In this document: piece after piece, positions 47,035 to 63,925 of the stretch
Position numbering within the stretch: position 1 is the first letter of the stretch
Layout: each line of letters starts with the position of its first letter
NCBI RefSeq assembly: GCF_014268935.2
Contig: NZ_JABWRJ020000002.1
Coordinates: 434,001-498,000 of the forward strand
DNA from: Pseudomonas peradeniyensis
GTDB lineage: Bacteria; Pseudomonadota; Gammaproteobacteria; Pseudomonadales; Pseudomonadaceae
Reading direction: 5' to 3'
Length of the DNA: 64,000 nt
Notes under the pieces: generated by a model
The model's input: only the letters and a program-made list of their open reading frames with translations
What the model was told of the DNA's origin: nothing
Databases searched by the model: none
Translations under genes and position numbers: made by a program

Positions 47035-48960
47035 ATGGGTAAAATCATCGGTATCGACCTGGGGACCACCAACTCCTGCGTCTCCGTGCTGGAAAACGGC
47101 ACCGCCAAGGTCATCGAGAACGCCGAAGGCGCGCGTACCACGCCTTCGATCATCGCCTACGCCAACGACGGCGAGATCCTGGTCGGCCAGTCGGCCAAGC
47201 GCCAGGCGGTCACCAACCCGCACAACACCCTGTTCGCGGTGAAGCGCCTGATCGGCCGCCGTTTCGAAGAAGATGTCGTGCAGAAAGACATCAAGCTGGT
47301 GCCTTACAAGATCGTCAAGGCCAACAACGGTGACGCCTGGGTCGAGGCTGCCGACAAGCAGATGGCTCCGCCGCAGATCAGCGCCGAAGTTCTGAAAAAG
47401 ATGAAGAAGACCGCCGAAGACTATCTCGGCGAGCCGGTCACCGAAGCGGTCATCACCGTTCCGGCCTACTTCAACGACAGCCAGCGCCAGGCGACCAAGG
47501 ACGCCGGCCGCATCGCTGGCCTGGACGTGAAGCGTATCATCAACGAACCGACTGCCGCCGCGCTGGCCTACGGCATGGACAAGGGCAAGGGCGACCACAC
47601 CGTCATCGTCTATGACCTGGGTGGTGGTACCTTCGACGTATCGGTCATCGAAATCGCCGAAGTCGACGGTGAGCACCAGTTCGAAGTACTGGCCACCAAC
47701 GGCGACACCTTCCTGGGTGGCGAAGACTTCGACATGCGCCTGATCGACTACCTCGTCGACGAGTTCAAGAAAGAGTCCGGCATGGACCTGAAGAACGATC
47801 CCCTGGCCCTGCAGCGCCTAAAAGAAGCCGCTGAAAAAGCCAAGATCGAGCTGTCCTCCGCCCAGTCGACCGACGTCAACCTGCCGTACATCACCGCAGA
47901 TGCGACCGGTCCGAAGCACCTGAACGTGAAGATCTCCCGCGCCAAGCTGGAGTCGCTGGTCGAAGACCTGGTCAACCGTACCATCGAGCCATGCCGCATC
48001 GCCCTGAAGGACGCCGGCATCGACGCCAGCAAGATCGACGACGTGATCCTGGTCGGTGGCCAGACCCGTATGCCGATGGTGCAGAAAGCCGTTGCCGACT
48101 TCTTCGGTAAAGAAGCACGCAAAGACGTCAACCCGGACGAAGCCGTCGCCATGGGTGCCGCCATCCAGGGCGCCGTTCTGGCTGGTGATGTGAAGGACGT
48201 GCTGCTGCTGGATGTCAGCCCGCTGACCCTGGGTATCGAGACCATGGGCGGCGTGATGACCGCGCTGATCGAGAAGAACACCACCATCCCGACCAAGAAG
48301 TCGCAGGTGTTCTCGACCGCCGACGACAACCAGGGCGCCGTGACCATCCACGTGCTGCAGGGCGAGCGCAAGCAAGCTTCGCAGAACAAGTCGCTGGGCA
48401 AGTTCGACCTGGCCGACATCCCGCCGGCTCCGCGCGGCGTACCGCAGATCGAAGTGACCTTCGACATCGACGCCAACGGCATCCTGCACGTCGGCGCGAA
48501 GGACAAGGCTACCGGCAAGGCGCAGTCGATCGTGATCAAGGCCAACTCCGGCCTGTCCGACGAAGAAATCGAGAAAATGGTGCGTGACGCCGAGGCCAAC
48601 GCCGAGGAAGACCGCAAGTTCGAAGAGCTGGCCGCCGCCCGTAACCAGGGTGACGCGCTGGTCCACTCGACCCGCAAGATGGTCACTGAAGCCGGTGACA
48701 AGGTCACCGCTGAAGAGAAGACCGCCATCGAGGCCGCCGTGGTCGCCCTGGAAGCCGCCGTCAAAGGCGACGACAAGGCTGCCATCGACGCCAAGGTCGA
48801 GGAGTTGTCCAAGGTCTCGGCGCCAGTCGCTCAGAAGATGTACGCCGAGCAGCAGGCCGAGCAACCGCAGGGCGGCGCCCAGCAGGCCGAGCCGGAAGCC
48901 AAGCACGATGACGTGGTTGACGCCGAGTTCGAAGAAGTGAAAGACAACAACAAGCAGTAA
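47035..48960 (+). CDS. dnaK: Hsp70 chaperone DnaK
   Basis: A 641-residue Hsp70. [19 protein letters not shown] at the N-terminus, [11 protein letters not shown] near 170, [15 protein letters not shown] near 192, the interdomain linker [19 protein letters not shown] near 388-406, and the C-terminal lid with a Gln/Glu-rich tail ending in EEVKDNNKQ. Main folding chaperone with GrpE and DnaJ. GGGAGAA ribosome site at 47022-47028. Confidence 0.99.
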   Translation: MGKIIGIDLGTTNSCVSVLENGTAKVIENAEGARTTPSIIAYANDGEILVGQSAKRQAVTNPHNTLFAVKRLIGRRFEEDVVQKDIKLVPYKIVKANNGDAWVEAADKQMAPPQISAEVLKKMKKTAEDYLGEPVTEAVITVPAYFNDSQRQATKDAGRIAGLDVKRIINEPTAAALAYGMDKGKGDHTVIVYDLGGGTFDVSVIEIAEVDGEHQFEVLATNGDTFLGGEDFDMRLIDYLVDEFKKESGMDLKNDPLALQRLKEAAEKAKIELSSAQSTDVNLPYITADATGPKHLNVKISRAKLESLVEDLVNRTIEPCRIALKDAGIDASKIDDVILVGGQTRMPMVQKAVADFFGKEARKDVNPDEAVAMGAAIQGAVLAGDVKDVLLLDVSPLTLGIETMGGVMTALIEKNTTIPTKKSQVFSTADDNQGAVTIHVLQGERKQASQNKSLGKFDLADIPPAPRGVPQIEVTFDIDANGILHVGAKDKATGKAQSIVIKANSGLSDEEIEKMVRDAEANAEEDRKFEELAAARNQGDALVHSTRKMVTEAGDKVTAEEKTAIEAAVVALEAAVKGDDKAAIDAKVEELSKVSAPVAQKMYAEQQAEQPQGGAQQAEPEAKHDDVVDAEFEEVKDNNKQ

Positions 48961-48977
48961 TTCCTGCATGTTGTCGG

Positions 48978-49040
48978 CCGGTTCACCGTCGTTTGATGGT
49001 GAACTGGTAGGATGTCGCCGCGCGGGAGCTTGCTCCCGCG
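48978..49040 (+). other. Two hairpins after dnaK
   Basis: CCGGTTCACC/GGTGAACTGG (48978-48987/48998-49007, one G-U pair) and CGCGGGAG-CTTG-CTCCCGCG (49021-49040). Neither is followed by a clear T-run, so they may attenuate rather than stop read-through into dnaJ, or protect the dnaK 3' end. A third small stem (GGCGCA-CGA-TGCGCC, 49120-49134) lies further on in the 211-nt gap; no sigma-32 site is seen before dnaJ. Confidence 0.6.
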
Positions 49041-49171
49041 TTGGCGTGTCTGGAACACGAGAATTATTTACGGCATCTGTCACGGCGTATTCGCCCATGA
49101 CGACAGGTGCTGGTGGCATGGCGCACGATGCGCCGAGGTATGCCGAACGCCCCCAAGAGTGCATATGACCT

Positions 49172-51116
<1,945 letters not shown>

Positions 51117-51131
51117 CCCTTGTGTATGGGG

Positions 51132-51220
51132 TTGTGGGAGCGGGCTTGCCCCGCGATGGCGTCGGAACGGGCAGCAATGGCCTGGTGGGGTGTCATCGCG
51201 GGGCAAGCCCGCTCCCACAA
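51132..51220. repeat. REP inverted pair after dapB
   Basis: 27-nt perfect arms TTGTGGGAGCGGGCTTGCCC... (51132-51158) and its complement (51194-51220), separated by 35 nt. It occupies the first part of the 318-nt gap between dapB and carA. Confidence 0.93.
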
Positions 51221-51307
51221 TGGATCCCGACAAATCAGTCTGTCGCAATCCTGGGTTTTGGAGACACATTCCCGGTAGACCCAAAACGCATTTTTCTGTA
51301 AGCTACA

Positions 51308-51330
51308 GCTTTAGTGTGTCCACTAAAAGC
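51308..51330 (+). other. Upstream hairpin of the carA leader
   Basis: GCTTTAGTG and CACTAAAAGC form a stem of 9 pairs with one bulged A and a 4-nt loop (TGTC). It stands just before the terminator at 51350 and a small CTGTA-AGC-TACAG stem stands just before it (51296-51308). Possible part of the attenuation structure. Confidence 0.5.
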
Positions 51331-51349
51331 GCGCAGACTAATTCAGCAT

Positions 51350-51389
51350 AAAAGCGGGGTGACGTGTCCATACGTCATTCCGCTTTTTT
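51350..51389 (+). terminator. Intrinsic terminator in the carA leader (attenuator)
   Basis: AAAAGCGGGGTGACGT (51350-51365) pairs with ACGTCATTCCGCTTTT (51372-51387), 16 positions with two G-U pairs, loop GTCCAT, followed by TT. It is 46 nt upstream of the carA start, after dapB and the REP pair. Since it lies directly before carA, it can end any upstream transcript and may attenuate carAB when the promoter is inside the leader (AT-rich DNA at 51280-51320). Confidence 0.88.
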
Positions 51390-51434
51390 GCAACCTGCGA
51401 TCGCCCTTTCAGGCTTGATTTACGGGAGGTCTTC

Positions 51435-52571
51435 TTGACTAAGCCAGCCATACTCGCCCTTGCCGATGGCAGCATTTTTCGCGGTGAAGCCATTGGAGCC
51501 GACGGTCAGACCGTTGGTGAGGTCGTGTTCAATACTGCAATGACCGGCTACCAGGAAATCCTCACAGACCCTTCCTACGCCCAGCAAATCGTTACCCTGA
51601 CCTACCCGCACATCGGCAACACCGGCACCACCCCGGAAGACGCCGAATCCAACCGCGTCTGGTCCGCCGGCCTGGTCATTCGCGACCTGCCGCTGCTGGC
51701 AAGCAACTGGCGTAACACCCAGTCCCTGCCCGACTACCTGAAAGAACACAATGTCGTCGCCATCGCCGGCATCGACACCCGTCGCCTGACCCGCATCCTG
51801 CGTGAGAAGGGCGCCCAGAACGGCTGCATCCTGGCTGGTGACAACATCAGCGAAGAAGCCGCCATCGCCGCCGCCCGCGCCTTCCCGGGCCTGAAAGGCA
51901 TGGACCTGGCCAAGGTCGTCTCCACCAAGGAGCGCTACGAGTGGCGCTCCAGCGTGTGGGAACTGAAGACCGACAGCCACCCGACCATTGAAGCCGCCGA
52001 CCTGCCGTACCACGTCGTGGCCTTCGACTACGGCGTCAAGCTGAACATCCTGCGCATGCTGGTTGCCCGTGGCTGCCGCGTCACCGTGGTGCCCGCGCAA
52101 ACCCCGGCCAGTGAAGTCCTGGCGCTCAACCCCGATGGCGTGTTCCTGTCCAACGGCCCTGGCGATCCCGAGCCGTGCGACTACGCCATCCAGGCGATCA
52201 AAGAGATCCTCGACACCGAGATCCCGGTATTCGGCATCTGCCTCGGCCACCAGCTGCTGGCCCTGGCCTCCGGCGCCAAGACCGTGAAGATGGGCCACGG
52301 CCACCACGGTGCCAACCACCCGGTCCAGGACCTGGACACCGGCGTGGTCATGATCACCAGCCAGAACCACGGTTTCGCCGTCGACGAAGCCACCCTGCCG
52401 GGCAACGTCCGCGCTATCCACAAGTCGCTGTTCGACGGCACCCTGCAGGGCATCGAGCGCACCGACAAGAGCGCGTTCAGCTTCCAGGGCCACCCTGAGG
52501 CGAGCCCAGGCCCGACCGACGTCGCGCCACTGTTCGATCGTTTCATCGATGCCATGGCCAAGCGCCGCTGA
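51435..52571 (+). CDS. carA: Carbamoyl-phosphate synthase small subunit CarA
   Basis: A 378-residue glutaminase subunit. It starts at TTG 51435 with a strong GGGAGG site at 51424-51429, 5 nt away; the N-terminus [20 protein letters not shown] is standard. The C-terminal class I amidotransferase shows [28 protein letters not shown] (nucleophile Cys) and [11 protein letters not shown] (His, Glu). It supplies ammonia to CarB for arginine and pyrimidine synthesis. The TTG start may lower expression. Confidence 0.97.
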   Translation: MTKPAILALADGSIFRGEAIGADGQTVGEVVFNTAMTGYQEILTDPSYAQQIVTLTYPHIGNTGTTPEDAESNRVWSAGLVIRDLPLLASNWRNTQSLPDYLKEHNVVAIAGIDTRRLTRILREKGAQNGCILAGDNISEEAAIAAARAFPGLKGMDLAKVVSTKERYEWRSSVWELKTDSHPTIEAADLPYHVVAFDYGVKLNILRMLVARGCRVTVVPAQTPASEVLALNPDGVFLSNGPGDPEPCDYAIQAIKEILDTEIPVFGICLGHQLLALASGAKTVKMGHGHHGANHPVQDLDTGVVMITSQNHGFAVDEATLPGNVRAIHKSLFDGTLQGIERTDKSAFSFQGHPEASPGPTDVAPLFDRFIDAMAKRR

Positions 52572-52677
52572 GCATCCTGCAGCAAGGCCCCGGGCCGGCA
52601 ATTGCCGCGCCCGGAAGCGCCTGACCCAGATTGTTCAAAGCGGCTTGCCGACTGACCCGCGGATTTGAGTGACAACC

Positions 52678-55895
<3,218 letters not shown>

Positions 55896-55899
<4 letters not shown>

Positions 55900-56378
55900 G
55901 CATTACCAAGTACCCGATGACCGTCCAGGGCGCTCGCGCCCTGGAGGAAGAGCATCTGTTCCTGAGCAAGACCGAGCGCCCGCGCCTGAGCCAGGCGATC
56001 GGCGAGGCTCGCGAGCTGGGCGATCTCAAGGAAAACGCCGAATACCACGCCGCCCGCGAGGAGCAGGGCATGGTCGAGGCGCGCATCCGCGATATCGAAG
56101 GCCGTCTGCAGAACTCGGTGGTGATCGACGTCACCACCATCGCCCACACCGGCAAGGTAATCTTCGGCACCACCGTGGTGCTGGCGAACACCGAGACCGA
56201 TGAAGAGGTGACCTACCAGATCGTCGGCGAAGACGAAGCCGACGTGAAGCAGGGCAAGCTCTCCAGCGGTGCGCCGATCGCCCGTGCCATCATCGGCAAG
56301 GAAGAAGGTGATACTGTCGTCGTCAAGACGCCAAGTGGCACGGTCGAGTACGAGATTGTCGAAGTCAAGCACATCTGA
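55896..56378 (+). CDS. greA: Transcription elongation factor GreA
   Basis: A 160-residue protein. N-terminal coiled coil about 1-75 with the acidic tip [19 protein letters not shown] (Asp and Glu that act in RNAP cleavage). C-terminal FKBP-like domain with [20 protein letters not shown] and [11 protein letters not shown]. The start ATG overlaps the carB stop, so greA is in the carAB transcript, a known pseudomonad arrangement. Confidence 0.98.
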
Positions 56379-56796
56379 CCGGCGCCTGCGGGCGCCATCC
56401 CTCGAGGGGATCCTCTGGCAACTGGCCCAGGTGTTCTGGGTCGGCGGCCTGTGGGTGTTCCATGTGGGGCTGGTGCCGGCGCTCAAGGTCAGTGGCCTGG
56501 CGCCACTGTTGGTGCACGACGTGGCTGCGCAGATCGACCGCTGGTTGATTGGCGTGGCCATGCTTGGGCTGTTGACCCAGCTGGCGGTGCTGGCGAGGGT
56601 GGATGGCCTGGCGGCCTGGTGGCGGCAGTTCCGCGGCCAGATGCTGCTGCTCGGCTTCGGCGCCTGCGTCAGCTACTACACGCTGCGCTACGGGATTTCC
56701 GTGGGCGAGCGTTGGCAGATGTTCTGCTTCCTGGTGCTGGGCTTCTCCGGCATCGTGCTGGTGGCCCAGCCGGTCCCGGTCAGGGCTCGGCGCTAG
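56356..56796 (+). CDS. Small four-helix membrane protein after greA
   Basis: About 146 residues with four hydrophobic segments: WQLAQVFWVGGLWVFHVGLV, WLIGVAMLGLLTQLAVLARV, MLLLGFGACVSYYTL and MFCFLVLGFSGIVLVAQPV. No ATG exists at the start. TTG 56356 inside greA gives [15 protein letters not shown] and is preferred; GTG 56431 would cut the first helix. It resembles DUF4149/TMEM205-like proteins, but I am not sure of the family. Function unknown. Position between greA and yhbY-rlmE is conserved in Pseudomonas from memory. Confidence 0.75.
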   Translation: MSKSSTSDRRLRAPSLEGILWQLAQVFWVGGLWVFHVGLVPALKVSGLAPLLVHDVAAQIDRWLIGVAMLGLLTQLAVLARVDGLAAWWRQFRGQMLLLGFGACVSYYTLRYGISVGERWQMFCFLVLGFSGIVLVAQPVPVRARR

Positions 56797-56814
56797 TCGG
56801 GTCGCAACGAGGCT

Positions 56815-56903
56815 TTGTGGGAGCGGGCTTGCCCCGCGAACACCGGCGAAGCCGGTGCCATGCACTGCGGTGCCTGTTTCGCGGGGCAAGCCCGCTCCCA
56901 CAA
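56815..56903. repeat. REP inverted pair
   Basis: 26-nt perfect arms at 56815-56840 and 56878-56903, with a further small palindrome ACCGGC-GAA-GCCGGT (56842-56856) in the spacer. It lies between the convergent membrane-protein gene and yhbY. Confidence 0.93.
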
Positions 56904-56928
56904 GGCTGCGTTGGCAGCCCTGCTACCG

Positions 56929-57237
56929 TTACTTGTAACGGTGGATGTTGGACAGCTGCTTGTTCGGCTGCGGGTTCTTGCGGTAGATCAGCGCTTTCTT
57001 GCCGATGGTCTGCACCAGTTCGGCGCGGCCGGCCTTGCACAGCGCGGCGATGGTCTCGGCGCGTTCCTCGCGATCTTCCGAGCGAATCTCGACCTTGATC
57101 AGCTCATGGTCGACCAGGGCGCGCTCCAGTTCGGCGATCACGCCTTCATTCAAACCGTTGCCAGCAACGATCAGGACCGGCTTCAGGTCATGACCAATGG
57201 ACTTGTATTGCTTCTTCTGCTCGTTATTGAGCGGCAT
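56929..57237 (-). CDS. yhbY: Ribosome assembly RNA-binding protein YhbY
   Basis: A 102-residue CRM-domain protein. It starts PLNNEQKKQYKSIGHDLKPV, then LIVAGNGLNEGVIAELERAL and the family GKKALIYRKNP. It binds 23S rRNA precursors. Start at 57237; the frame opens 25 codons earlier into the rlmE promoter region. Divergent from rlmE, a very common pairing. Confidence 0.95.
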   Translation of the reverse strand: MPLNNEQKKQYKSIGHDLKPVLIVAGNGLNEGVIAELERALVDHELIKVEIRSEDREERAETIAALCKAGRAELVQTIGKKALIYRKNPQPNKQLSNIHRYK

Positions 57238-57339
57238 AATCTGACCCTTTTCGTCTGATTCTGTAAAATTGACGGGCATTTTACCCGAGGGCCTGTGGCT
57301 CCGCCCAGTCAAACACGACGCATATCATCGAGGTGCCCC

Positions 57340-57966
57340 GTGGTACAACGTTCCAAAAGCAGCGCAAACTGGCTGCGCGAACATTTCAACGATCCTTTCG
57401 TCAAGCAGGCGCAGAAGGATGGCTACCGCTCGCGCGCGAGCTACAAGCTGCTGGAGATCCAGGAGAAAGACCGCCTGATCCGTCCCGGCATGAGCGTGAT
57501 CGACCTCGGTGCGGCTCCTGGTGGCTGGTCGCAGGTGACCAGTCGTCTGATTGGCGGCCAGGGCCGGCTGATCGCCTCGGACATCCTGGAAATGGACTCG
57601 ATCCCCGATGTCACCTTCATCCAGGGCGACTTCACCCAGGACGAAGTGCTGCAGCAGATCCTGCAGGCGGTCGGCGATTCGCACGTCGACCTTGTGATTT
57701 CCGATATGGCCCCCAATATGAGTGGTACGCCTGCGGTGGACATGCCGCGCGCCATGTTCCTCTGCGAACTGGCCCTGGATCTGGCGACCCGCGTGCTCAA
57801 GCCCGGCGGAGATTTCCTGATCAAGATTTTCCAGGGCGAGGGCTTCGACATGTACCTCAAGGACGTGCGCAGCAAGTTCGACAAGGTGCAGATGCGCAAG
57901 CCGTCGTCCTCGCGAGACCGTTCCCGTGAACAGTACCTGTTGGGCAAGGGTTTCAAGGGCGCATGA
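57340..57966 (+). CDS. rlmE: 23S rRNA 2'-O-ribose methyltransferase RlmE (FtsJ)
   Basis: A 208-residue enzyme starting at GTG 57340 ([19 protein letters not shown]). SAM motif [14 protein letters not shown] near 52; catalytic K-D-K-E set is represented by [33 protein letters not shown] and the late Glu. It methylates U2552. A 203-nt gap separates it from ftsH. Confidence 0.96.
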   Translation: MVQRSKSSANWLREHFNDPFVKQAQKDGYRSRASYKLLEIQEKDRLIRPGMSVIDLGAAPGGWSQVTSRLIGGQGRLIASDILEMDSIPDVTFIQGDFTQDEVLQQILQAVGDSHVDLVISDMAPNMSGTPAVDMPRAMFLCELALDLATRVLKPGGDFLIKIFQGEGFDMYLKDVRSKFDKVQMRKPSSSRDRSREQYLLGKGFKGA

Positions 57967-58169
57967 AAGGCGTATTGCGGGGTTGCCGATAGTTATTTCC
58001 AATCGGCCGCCCCGTCTGGATCGTCCGAACTTCGTGTAGTCTAGCTTTCACAAAGGGTTACAGACGGTGCCTGCGGATGCGTGGGTAATGTAGTAAGTTA
58101 GGGCGATGAATATCATGCGAGGCACGGCTGCGTCGTGCGCCGGCCTCAGAGGGTAGCGAATTGAACGAC

Positions 58170-60077
<1,908 letters not shown>

Positions 60078-60085
60078 GGGTATCT

Positions 60086-60937
60086 ATGAGCTTGACGCAG
60101 TACCCGACCCGGTTGCCTTGCGGCAACCGGGTTCTTGATTTGTCCCGTACCCATGTCATGGGTATCCTCAACGTCACCCCAGACTCGTTCTCCGATGGTG
60201 GGCGCTTCAGCCAGCGCGATGCGGCCTTGCGCCATGCCGAGGAGATGGTGGCGGCCGGTGCGACCCTGATCGACGTGGGTGGCGAGTCTACCCGTCCTGG
60301 GGCTCGCGCCGTCTCGCCTATCGAGGAATTGGAGCGCGTGGCGCCAATTGTCGAGGCGATCAGCAGTCGGCTCGATGTGATCATCTCGGTCGATACCTCG
60401 ACGCCCTCGGTCATGCGCGAGACGGCCCGCCTTGGTGCAGGGCTGATCAACGACGTGCGCGCCCTGGAGCGTGACGGCGCGCTCGATGCGGCGGCCGATA
60501 CCGGCCTGCCGGTGTGCTTGATGCATATGCGTGGCGAGCCGGGCACGATGCAGGACAATCCGCAGTACAAGGATGTGACAGTCGATGTAACGCGCTATCT
60601 TGAACAGCGTATGGCAGCCTGCGCGGCGGCCGGCATCGGGGCTGAGCGCATCATCCTCGACCCGGGGTTCGGCTTTGCCAAGACCCTTGAGCACAACCTT
60701 AGCCTTTTCAAACACATGGAAGCGCTCTATCGCCTGGGGCGGCCACTCTTGGTGGGTGTTTCGCGCAAGAGCATGATCGGTCTCGCGCTGGGCCGTCCGG
60801 TCGGTGAGCGGCTTTACGGCAGTCTGGCCCTGGCCGCCCTGGCCATGACCAAGGGCGCGAGCATCCTGCGGGTACATGACGTTGCCGAAACCGTCGATGT
60901 CGTGCGCATGATCGCCGCGGTCCAGAGCGCCGAATAA
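60086..60937 (+). CDS. folP: Dihydropteroate synthase FolP
   Basis: A 283-residue TIM-barrel enzyme. [18 protein letters not shown] near 27, [12 protein letters not shown] near 65, and [13 protein letters not shown] near 192 are the family motifs. It condenses pABA with dihydropterin pyrophosphate and is the sulfonamide target. 8 nt after ftsH and 16 nt before glmM. Confidence 0.98.
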   Translation: MSLTQYPTRLPCGNRVLDLSRTHVMGILNVTPDSFSDGGRFSQRDAALRHAEEMVAAGATLIDVGGESTRPGARAVSPIEELERVAPIVEAISSRLDVIISVDTSTPSVMRETARLGAGLINDVRALERDGALDAAADTGLPVCLMHMRGEPGTMQDNPQYKDVTVDVTRYLEQRMAACAAAGIGAERIILDPGFGFAKTLEHNLSLFKHMEALYRLGRPLLVGVSRKSMIGLALGRPVGERLYGSLALAALAMTKGASILRVHDVAETVDVVRMIAAVQSAE

Positions 60938-60953
60938 GAACATTGGAGTCACT

Positions 60954-62294
60954 ATGAGCAGAAAATACTTTGGTACCGATGGTATCCGTGGTCGCGTCGG
61001 CCAGTTCCCCATCACCCCTGACTTCATGCTGAAACTCGGCTGGGCCGCCGGCATGGCTTTCCGCAAGCAGGGCAATTGCCGTGTGCTGGTGGGCAAGGAC
61101 ACGCGGATCTCCGGCTACATGTTCGAATCCGCGCTCGAGGCAGGGCTGTCCGCCGCCGGTGCCGACGTGATGCTGCTCGGCCCGATGCCGACGCCGGCCA
61201 TCGCTTACCTGACCCGCACCTTCCATGCTGAGGCCGGTATCGTCATCAGCGCCTCGCACAACCCCCATGACGACAATGGCATCAAGTTCTTCTCCGGTGC
61301 TGGCACCAAGCTGCCGGACGAAGTCGAGCTGATGATCGAGGAGCTGCTCGACCAGCCGATGAATGTCGTCGAGTCCGGCAAGCTGGGCAAGGTCTCGCGC
61401 ATCAATGACGCGGCGGGACGCTACATCGAGTTCTGCAAGAGCAGCGTGCCCAGCAGCACCAGCTTCGAAGGCCTGAAGGTCGTCGTGGACTGCGCCCATG
61501 GCGCCACCTACAAGGTCGCGCCGAGCGTGTTCCGTGAACTGGGTGCCGATGTCACCGTGCTGCACGCCGCCCCGGATGGTCTGAACATCAACGAGGGCTG
61601 CGGTTCGACTCATATCGAGTCGCTGCAGGCGGCGGTCCTGGTCGGGCATGCGGATCTCGGTATCGCCTTCGACGGCGACGGCGACCGTGTGCTGATGGTC
61701 GATCACACCGGCGCCATCGTCGACGGTGACGAACTGCTGTTCATCATCGGTCGCGACATGCAGGAGCGTGGCAAGCTGCAGGGCGGCGTGGTCGGTACCC
61801 TGATGAGCAACCTGGGCCTGGAGCTGGCGTTCAAGGAACTGGATATCCCGTTCGTGCGGGCCAAGGTGGGCGACCGCTATGTCATGGCCGAACTGCTCGA
61901 GCGCGAGTGGCTGCTGGGTGGCGAAAACTCCGGTCATGTCGTCTGCGGCAGCCACACCACCACCGGTGATGCGATCATCGCCGCGCTGCAGGTGCTGATG
62001 GCGCTCAAGCGCCGTGGCGAAAACCTCGCCCAGGCCCGCCAGGCCGTGCGCAAATGCCCGCAGGTGCTGATCAACGTGCGCTTCGCGGCCGGCAAGAGCG
62101 ACCCGCTGGAGAACCCCCTGGTCAAGGAAGCCAGCGCCAAGGCCACCGAGGCCATGGCTGGTCGTGGGCGGGTGCTGCTGCGCAAGTCCGGTACCGAGCC
62201 GCTGGTGCGGGTGATGGTCGAGGGCGACGACGAAAACCAGGTACGTGGCCATGCCGAGGCCCTGGCCAAGCTGGTCGAAGAAGTTTGTGCCTGA
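60954..62294 (+). CDS. glmM: Phosphoglucosamine mutase GlmM
   Basis: A 446-residue mutase. [18 protein letters not shown] at the start, active-site phosphoserine loop [16 protein letters not shown] near 100, metal loop [12 protein letters not shown] near 240, and [15 protein letters not shown] near 411. It makes glucosamine-1-phosphate for cell-wall precursors. Confidence 0.98.
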   Translation: MSRKYFGTDGIRGRVGQFPITPDFMLKLGWAAGMAFRKQGNCRVLVGKDTRISGYMFESALEAGLSAAGADVMLLGPMPTPAIAYLTRTFHAEAGIVISASHNPHDDNGIKFFSGAGTKLPDEVELMIEELLDQPMNVVESGKLGKVSRINDAAGRYIEFCKSSVPSSTSFEGLKVVVDCAHGATYKVAPSVFRELGADVTVLHAAPDGLNINEGCGSTHIESLQAAVLVGHADLGIAFDGDGDRVLMVDHTGAIVDGDELLFIIGRDMQERGKLQGGVVGTLMSNLGLELAFKELDIPFVRAKVGDRYVMAELLEREWLLGGENSGHVVCGSHTTTGDAIIAALQVLMALKRRGENLAQARQAVRKCPQVLINVRFAAGKSDPLENPLVKEASAKATEAMAGRGRVLLRKSGTEPLVRVMVEGDDENQVRGHAEALAKLVEEVCA

Positions 62295-62360
62295 AAGAGG
62301 CTTGCCAGCGCAGATCGGGTTGGGTAAGATCTGCGCCCACTTTGACCGACGAGGTAAAGC

Positions 62361-63116
62361 ATGCGTCGCCCCATGGTAGCTGGTAACTGGAAGATGCACG
62401 GTACCCGCGCCAGCGTCGCTGAGCTGACTCAGGGCTTGGGCGAAATGCTCATTCCCAACGGTATCGAAGTCGCGGTGTTCCCGCCCGCCCTGTTCATCAA
62501 CGAAGTCGTTGATGGGCTAAAAGGCAAGGGGATCATCGTTGGAGCACAGAATTCTGCGGTACAGCCTGAACAAGGCGCACTGACCGGCGAAGTTGCACCG
62601 AGTCAGTTGGCTGAAGTCGGTTGCAAGTATGTATTGATTGGGCATTCCGAGCGTCGCCAGATTATTGGTGAAAGCGACGAAGTGCTGAATCAGAAGTTTG
62701 CAGCCGCTCAGAAAAGTGGTTTGACGCCAGTGCTGTGTATAGGGGAAACTCTTGCAGAGCGCGAGGCAGGTGAGACGCTCGAAGTTGTAGGGCGTCAACT
62801 AAGCAGTGTTATCGACGTGTTCGGTATCAAGGCTTTCGCCAATGCGGTTATTGCCTATGAGCCTGTTTGGGCCATTGGTACTGGTTTGACGGCCTCGCCA
62901 CAGCAAGCCCAGGATGTGCATGCAGCCATCCGCAAGCAGTTGGCGGCGAAGGACGCCGAAGTTGCAGGAAATGTGCAACTTCTCTACGGCGGCAGCGTGA
63001 AGGCGGCCAATGCGGCTGAACTGTTCGGCATGCCGGATATCGATGGGGGGCTCATTGGTGGAGCTTCCCTGAACGCAGACGAATTCGGTGCAATTTGTCG
63101 CGCCGCAGGAAACTGA
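62361..63116 (+). CDS. tpiA: Triosephosphate isomerase TpiA
   Basis: A 251-residue enzyme. VAGNWKMHG near 7 (Lys), [14 protein letters not shown] near 91 (His), [10 protein letters not shown] near 164 (catalytic Glu), [11 protein letters not shown] near 207. Base use changes within the gene: up to about 62515 it is GC-rich like the neighbours, after that about 50-55% GC with many A/T third positions. The protein is intact. Confidence 0.97.
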   Translation: MRRPMVAGNWKMHGTRASVAELTQGLGEMLIPNGIEVAVFPPALFINEVVDGLKGKGIIVGAQNSAVQPEQGALTGEVAPSQLAEVGCKYVLIGHSERRQIIGESDEVLNQKFAAAQKSGLTPVLCIGETLAEREAGETLEVVGRQLSSVIDVFGIKAFANAVIAYEPVWAIGTGLTASPQQAQDVHAAIRKQLAAKDAEVAGNVQLLYGGSVKAANAAELFGMPDIDGGLIGGASLNADEFGAICRAAGN

Positions 63117-63120
63117 ACAA

Positions 63121-63513
63121 ATGCTGGAAACAGTCGTAGTTGTTTTTCATCTGTTGGCAGCGTTGGCACTGGTTGTAATGGTGCTGCTGCAACAGGGTAA
63201 AGGTGCGGAAGCCGGTGCATCTTTCGGCGCAGGTGCTTCAAATACTGTGTTCGGAAGCCAAGGTTCCGCTACCTTTTTGAGTAAAGTTACTGCTATACTT
63301 GCTGCCACTTTCTTTTTGACTGCACTTGGGTTAGGATACTTCGCCAAGCAGCAGGCTCACCAGCTGACTCAAGCTGGTCTGCCAGATCCAGCAGTGCTGG
63401 AAGTCAAAGAGCCAAAGCCGGCAGTCAATGATGATGTACCGGTGCTCCAGCAGCAGAAGAGCGAAACCACCAACTCTGGTGACGTACCTCCTCCAGCCAA
63501 AGAGCAGCAGTAA
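63121..63513 (+). CDS. secG: Protein-export membrane protein SecG
   Basis: A 130-residue protein with two membrane segments (about 3-20 and 54-75) and the conserved [20 protein letters not shown] loop. The C-terminal 50 residues are Pro/Gln/Lys-rich, a pseudomonad extension. It assists SecYE translocation. The start ATG 63121 is 4 nt after the tpiA stop. AT-rich like the second part of tpiA. Confidence 0.96.
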   Translation: MLETVVVVFHLLAALALVVMVLLQQGKGAEAGASFGAGASNTVFGSQGSATFLSKVTAILAATFFLTALGLGYFAKQQAHQLTQAGLPDPAVLEVKEPKPAVNDDVPVLQQQKSETTNSGDVPPPAKEQQ

Positions 63514-63534
63514 CGGGTTTCAAGAAGTAGTATT

Positions 63535-63620
63535 GCCGAGGTGGTGGAATTGGTAGACACGCAACCTTGAGGTGGTTGTGCCCATAGGGTGTAGGGGTTC
63601 GAGTCCCCTTCTCGGTACCA
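63535..63620 (+). tRNA. tRNA-Leu (anticodon GAG)
   Basis: 86 nt with encoded CCA. Acceptor GCCGAGG pairs with the 3' CTCGGT region. D arm AATTGGTAGACA, anticodon stem CAACC/GGTTG around loop TTGAGGT (anticodon GAG), a long variable arm as in class II tRNAs, and T arm GGGGTTCGAGTCCCC. It follows secG by 21 nt and probably shares its transcript. Confidence 0.96.
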
Positions 63621-63633
63621 ATTGAAGCATGAG

Positions 63634-63656
63634 AGCCCGCTTTAGCGGGCTTTCTT
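63634..63656 (+). terminator. Terminator after tRNA-Leu
   Basis: AGCCCGC (63634-63640), TTTA loop, GCGGGCT (63645-63651), followed by TTCTT. It ends the glmM/tpiA/secG/tRNA-Leu transcript. Confidence 0.88.
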
Positions 63657-63672
63657 GCAGGTGGAGGTCGGA

Positions 63673-63702
63673 TTGACCCAGCAAAGGGTTCAGTCTTATA
63701 CT
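63673..63702 (+). promoter_or_regulatory. Sigma-70 promoter of the initiator tRNA gene
   Basis: TTGACC (63673-63678), 18 nt, TATACT (63697-63702). The start should be near 63709, 10 nt before the tRNA. The discriminator CGCCCC is GC-rich, as in stringently controlled promoters. Confidence 0.75.
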
Positions 63703-63718
63703 TTCGCCCCAGCTTTGT

Positions 63719-63795
<77 letters not shown>

Positions 63796-63805
63796 GCTTC
63801 AGCAG

Positions 63806-63828
63806 AGCCCCTTTTCAGGGGCTTTTTG
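63806..63828 (+). terminator. Terminator after tRNA-fMet
   Basis: AGCCCC (63806-63811), short loop, GGGGCT (63818-63823), then five T residues. A gap of about 97 nt to rimP follows, which holds a CGGCG palindrome (GGCGCCGTTGTCCAACGGCGC around 63846-63866). Confidence 0.88.
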
Positions 63829-63925
63829 CTAGCCGAACAGTTTTCGGCGCCGTTGTCCAACGGCGCTTTCAGGGATGGGCGCTTCGCCCATTTTTTATTT
63901 GCACAGCATGCACGAGGGGGTTCAG

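Noticed and set aside
51220..51351. 43-codon frame ending just before the carA terminator as a leader peptide
   Set aside because: No ribosome site before ATG 51220 (it starts in the REP arm) and no run of Arg or pyrimidine-related codons that would explain attenuation.
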